Below, piece after piece: positions 62,491 to 64,000 of a stretch of 64,000 bases of DNA. Both the position numbers and the translations under genes were made by a program. The DNA lies in contig CADAJP010000005.1 in assembly GCA_902788345.1 (NCBI GenBank), forward strand, positions 106,781 through 170,780, in the 5' to 3' direction. Numbering within the stretch: position 1 is the first letter of the stretch; each line of letters opens with the position of its first letter. Under the pieces are notes generated by a model. That model searched no databases and was not told the origin of the DNA. It saw only the letters and a program-made list of their open reading frames with translations. Source of the DNA: an uncultured bacterium. Its GTDB lineage: Bacteria > Cyanobacteriota > Vampirovibrionia > Gastranaerophilales > Gastranaerophilaceae.

Positions 62491-62541
62491 TTGAAAATTG
62501 CTTGTTTATAGTTTATACTTATAAAAAATACAAACTATAAA
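62491..62541 (+). promoter_or_regulatory. Fic promoter and inverted-repeat operator
   Basis: TTGAAA (62491-62496), 17 nt, TATACT (62514-62519). A 10-bp inverted repeat TTTATAGTTT / AAACTATAAA (62505-62514, 62532-62541) overlaps the -10 region and the start of the transcript, a probable binding site for the Fic protein's own helix-turn-helix. Confidence 0.65.
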
Positions 62542-62555
62542 CTATGAGGTTGCAA

Positions 62556-63482
62556 ATGTATAACTCTATAAATTCCCTACTATCAAAAATATCAAGTAAA
62601 AAAAAGAAATTTAACAAACTTTTTAGCGACAATAAAAGCAAAGAACAACTGTATAAATGGCTGAAATCAGAACTTGCGTATACTTCAAATAACATTGAAG
62701 GTAATACTTTAACAAGAAAAGAAACCAGACTTGTTATTGAGGAAGATATAACATCATCATCTAAACCTTTTGTGCATTATCAGGAAGCCGTAAACCACGC
62801 TAAAGCCTTTGATTATATAATTGATATTTTGAAATCAAAAGCGATAATAAATGAAACCGTTGTACTTGATATTCATAAAAAATTACTATCGGGAATTGAT
62901 GACTATAATGCAGGTTTTTATAGGAATTGCCCCGTTAGAATTTCGGGAAGTCGAGTAATTTTGCCTAATCCGATGAAAGTTCCGGATTTAATGAAAGAAT
63001 TTTTTGGAAAATTCGATAGTATTAAAAATGTTGAAGATATAATCAAAACCCATCTTGATTTTGTAAGTATTCACCCATTCTCTGACGGCAACGGCAGATG
63101 TGCAAGACTGTTGATGAATCTTTTACTTATGCAAAACGGCTTTTGTCCGATTATTATTCGACCAAGAGATAGAAAGCGTTATATAAATTCGATTGAAAAA
63201 GCACAATTAACAGGCAATATTGATGATTATATTAAATTTATGGTTAAAAGATTATCTCAATCTTTTGATACCATATTTGATATTTTTGACACTAAAAATG
63301 AAATACCGCAAGAAAAACTTATGACTATTGCCAAATTTGCTAAAGCCGTAGAATTACCTGTATCAACTATCAGATATTGGGTAAAAATCGGAAAATTAAA
63401 ACCGACAATGTACACAGAATCCGGCTATATGATGTTCTCTCAGGAACAAATAAACAAAGTACAAAGCTTGAATCAAAAATAA
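62556..63482 (+). CDS. Fic-family AMP-transferase with N-terminal inhibitory motif and C-terminal MerR-like HTH
   Basis: 308 aa from ATG 62556, preceded by GAGG; ATG 62544 lacks a ribosome site. The Fic core HPFSDGNGRCAR (catalytic His173) is complete, so it can move AMP (or another nucleotide phosphate) onto a protein. An inhibitory helix with Ser44-x-x-x-Glu48-Gly (SNNIEG) at the N terminus marks a class II Fic whose activity is held in check. The C-terminal 55 residues (MTIAKFAKAVELPVSTIRYW, KLKPTMYTESGYMMFS) form a MerR-like winged helix. An inverted repeat in its promoter suggests self-regulation. Role may be stress or defence. Confidence 0.9.
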   Translation: MYNSINSLLSKISSKKKKFNKLFSDNKSKEQLYKWLKSELAYTSNNIEGNTLTRKETRLVIEEDITSSSKPFVHYQEAVNHAKAFDYIIDILKSKAIINETVVLDIHKKLLSGIDDYNAGFYRNCPVRISGSRVILPNPMKVPDLMKEFFGKFDSIKNVEDIIKTHLDFVSIHPFSDGNGRCARLLMNLLLMQNGFCPIIIRPRDRKRYINSIEKAQLTGNIDDYIKFMVKRLSQSFDTIFDIFDTKNEIPQEKLMTIAKFAKAVELPVSTIRYWVKIGKLKPTMYTESGYMMFSQEQINKVQSLNQK

Positions 63483-63490
63483 GTGCAATA

Positions 63491-63694
63491 ATGGCTTATC
63501 ATAAAATTGATTGGGAAATGATTTCATATAGATTTAAAAGAGTTAAGGATTGTGCGGAAGAATGGGGTATTTCCAAAAGACGAGTACAAATATACTGTTA
63601 GGAAGATAGAATTGAAGGTGCTTTTAAATACGGACAATATTGGTTAATCCCCAAAGATGCACAAAAACCAACTGAAAAAGAAAGGAAAAGGTAA
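63491..63694 (+). pseudogene. Helix-turn-helix gene with in-frame stop
   Basis: 67 codons from ATG 63491 to TAA 63692. Codons 19-36 (VKDCAEEWGISKRRVQIYC) are the start of a small excisionase-like HTH, then TAG at 63599-63601 interrupts, and the frame resumes with the expected DRIEGAFKYGQYWLIPKDAQKP. The family text normally runs through that point without a stop, so this copy is disrupted by a single base or sequencing error. It follows the Fic gene by 8 bp. Confidence 0.75.
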
Positions 63695-63747
63695 TAATTA
63701 CAAATATATTTGTGGTAATATTAAATGGTGTAATTTAAGGATATTCT

Positions 63748-64000
63748 ATGGGACGAAGAAGAAAAGCTGAAGATGCATTATTAGAATTTCTTATAACCGC
63801 TCCTTTTGCTATTGCAGGGGACTTAATAGCAGAAGGACAACGACAAAGTCAAATTATACAAAGAGAACAAGAAAGAAAAGCAGCTCAATTAGCCCATGAA
63901 AAGGAACTTCAAGAAATTCATAACAACAAAATACAAATAATAAGTGAATATTTAGATAATTTATCAGATTATTATAATAAGCAAAACAAAATATACGAAT
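63748..64000 (+). CDS. Coiled-coil protein, unknown (cut by right edge)
   Basis: Starts at ATG 63748 with AAGG upstream and is still open at the window end after 84 codons. MGRRRKAEDALLEFLITAPF is followed by a small hydrophobic patch (AIAGDLIA), then a Gln/Glu/Lys-rich helix (QREQERKAAQLAHEKELQEI) likely coiled coil. It lies after the Fic/HTH unit and may belong to the same accessory region. Family cannot be named from this fragment. Confidence 0.65.
   Translation, partial: MGRRRKAEDALLEFLITAPFAIAGDLIAEGQRQSQIIQREQERKAAQLAHEKELQEIHNNKIQIISEYLDNLSDYYNKQNKIYE

Larger units (their letters stand above)
61884..62555. other. Structured gene-free region before the Fic gene
   Basis: About 670 bp with no credible ORF. 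It holds a repeated TGTAGGG motif with two hairpins (62042-62110), a fold of three stems (62148-62242), a CCCA/TGGG hairpin near 62372, an inverted GAAAATC/GATTTTC pair around 62347-62388, and the Fic promoter-operator (62491-62541). ORFs of 64 to 83 codons overlapping it have no ribosome sites. Confidence 0.6.

Noticed and set aside
63377..63601. 74-codon ORF starting inside fic
   Set aside because: Its first part is fic in another frame; only the part from 63491 makes sense, as the interrupted HTH gene.
63599..63601. UAG recoding instead of a pseudogene
   Set aside because: A single in-frame TAG in one small gene is not enough; other genes in the window end normally with TAA, TAG and TGA.
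1..64000. CRISPR array or rRNA operon
   Set aside because: No regularly spaced identical repeats with unique spacers, no cas-like proteins and no rRNA-like stretches were seen.

Overview
This window reads as chromosome from an AT-rich, Gram-negative (diderm) bacterium. It has lpxA for lipid A, a TolC-type outer-membrane protein, an AsmA-like periplasmic protein, a heptosyltransferase-like GT9 enzyme and an MsbA-like flippase. Prepilin-type adhesins, a DciA-like replication protein, TrmFO and a recurring short N-terminal tag on unrelated proteins together suggest a gut lineage of non-photosynthetic Cyanobacteria-relatives (Vampirovibrionia / Gastranaerophilales). That assignment is inference; no rRNA gene is present to confirm it.

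Layout. 1-9450 is core chromosome: the end of a sensor kinase, lpxA, two tandem giant prepilin-like proteins ending in a peptidase S74 chaperone domain, an EmrB-type exporter, a DUF721 (DciA) gene, a DHH phosphoesterase and a YihY-like membrane protein. At 9451 lies a tRNA-Thr(CGU). Its last 45 bp are repeated exactly at 26632-26676, next to a phage-type tyrosine integrase. The 17,151-bp unit between the repeats is therefore an integrated genomic island. Its cargo is a tightly overlapping glycan-assembly operon: at least six glycosyltransferases, a DegT-type sugar aminotransferase, a GT-D enzyme and two hexapeptide acyltransferases. One acyltransferase is frameshifted by a 14-G homopolymer, a classic phase-variation switch. 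A second half carries small replication/excision-like genes, unknown proteins and a HigBA-type toxin-antitoxin pair. No conjugation or capsid genes are visible.

26677-61713 is again chromosome: GT9, sugar porter, a periplasmic-binding/TolC fusion, trmFO, a divergent malQ, split chromate transporter, a hybrid kinase/LuxR regulator pair, a CoA-dehydratase-activator-like protein, a U32 peptidase, dnaN, a regulator made of four GntR-type winged helices, an RNA uracil methyltransferase, a possible RelA/SpoT-like protein, an ABC flippase, and UDP-glucose dehydrogenase divergent from a UDP-glucuronate epimerase. From 61714 the sequence turns accessory: a 46-aa ORF, structured repeats, a Fic protein with its own DNA-binding tail and operator-like repeat, a small HTH pseudogene and an open gene at the right edge.

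Several parts cooperate on the cell surface: lipid A (lpxA), sugar nucleotides (ugd/epimerase, DegT), glycosyltransferases in the island, the ABC flippase and the AsmA-like protein. Many transcription units lack a Shine-Dalgarno site and have a -10 box about 6-10 nt before the start codon, suggesting frequent leaderless mRNAs. All calls rest on reading the sequence and on family knowledge; no database search was run.
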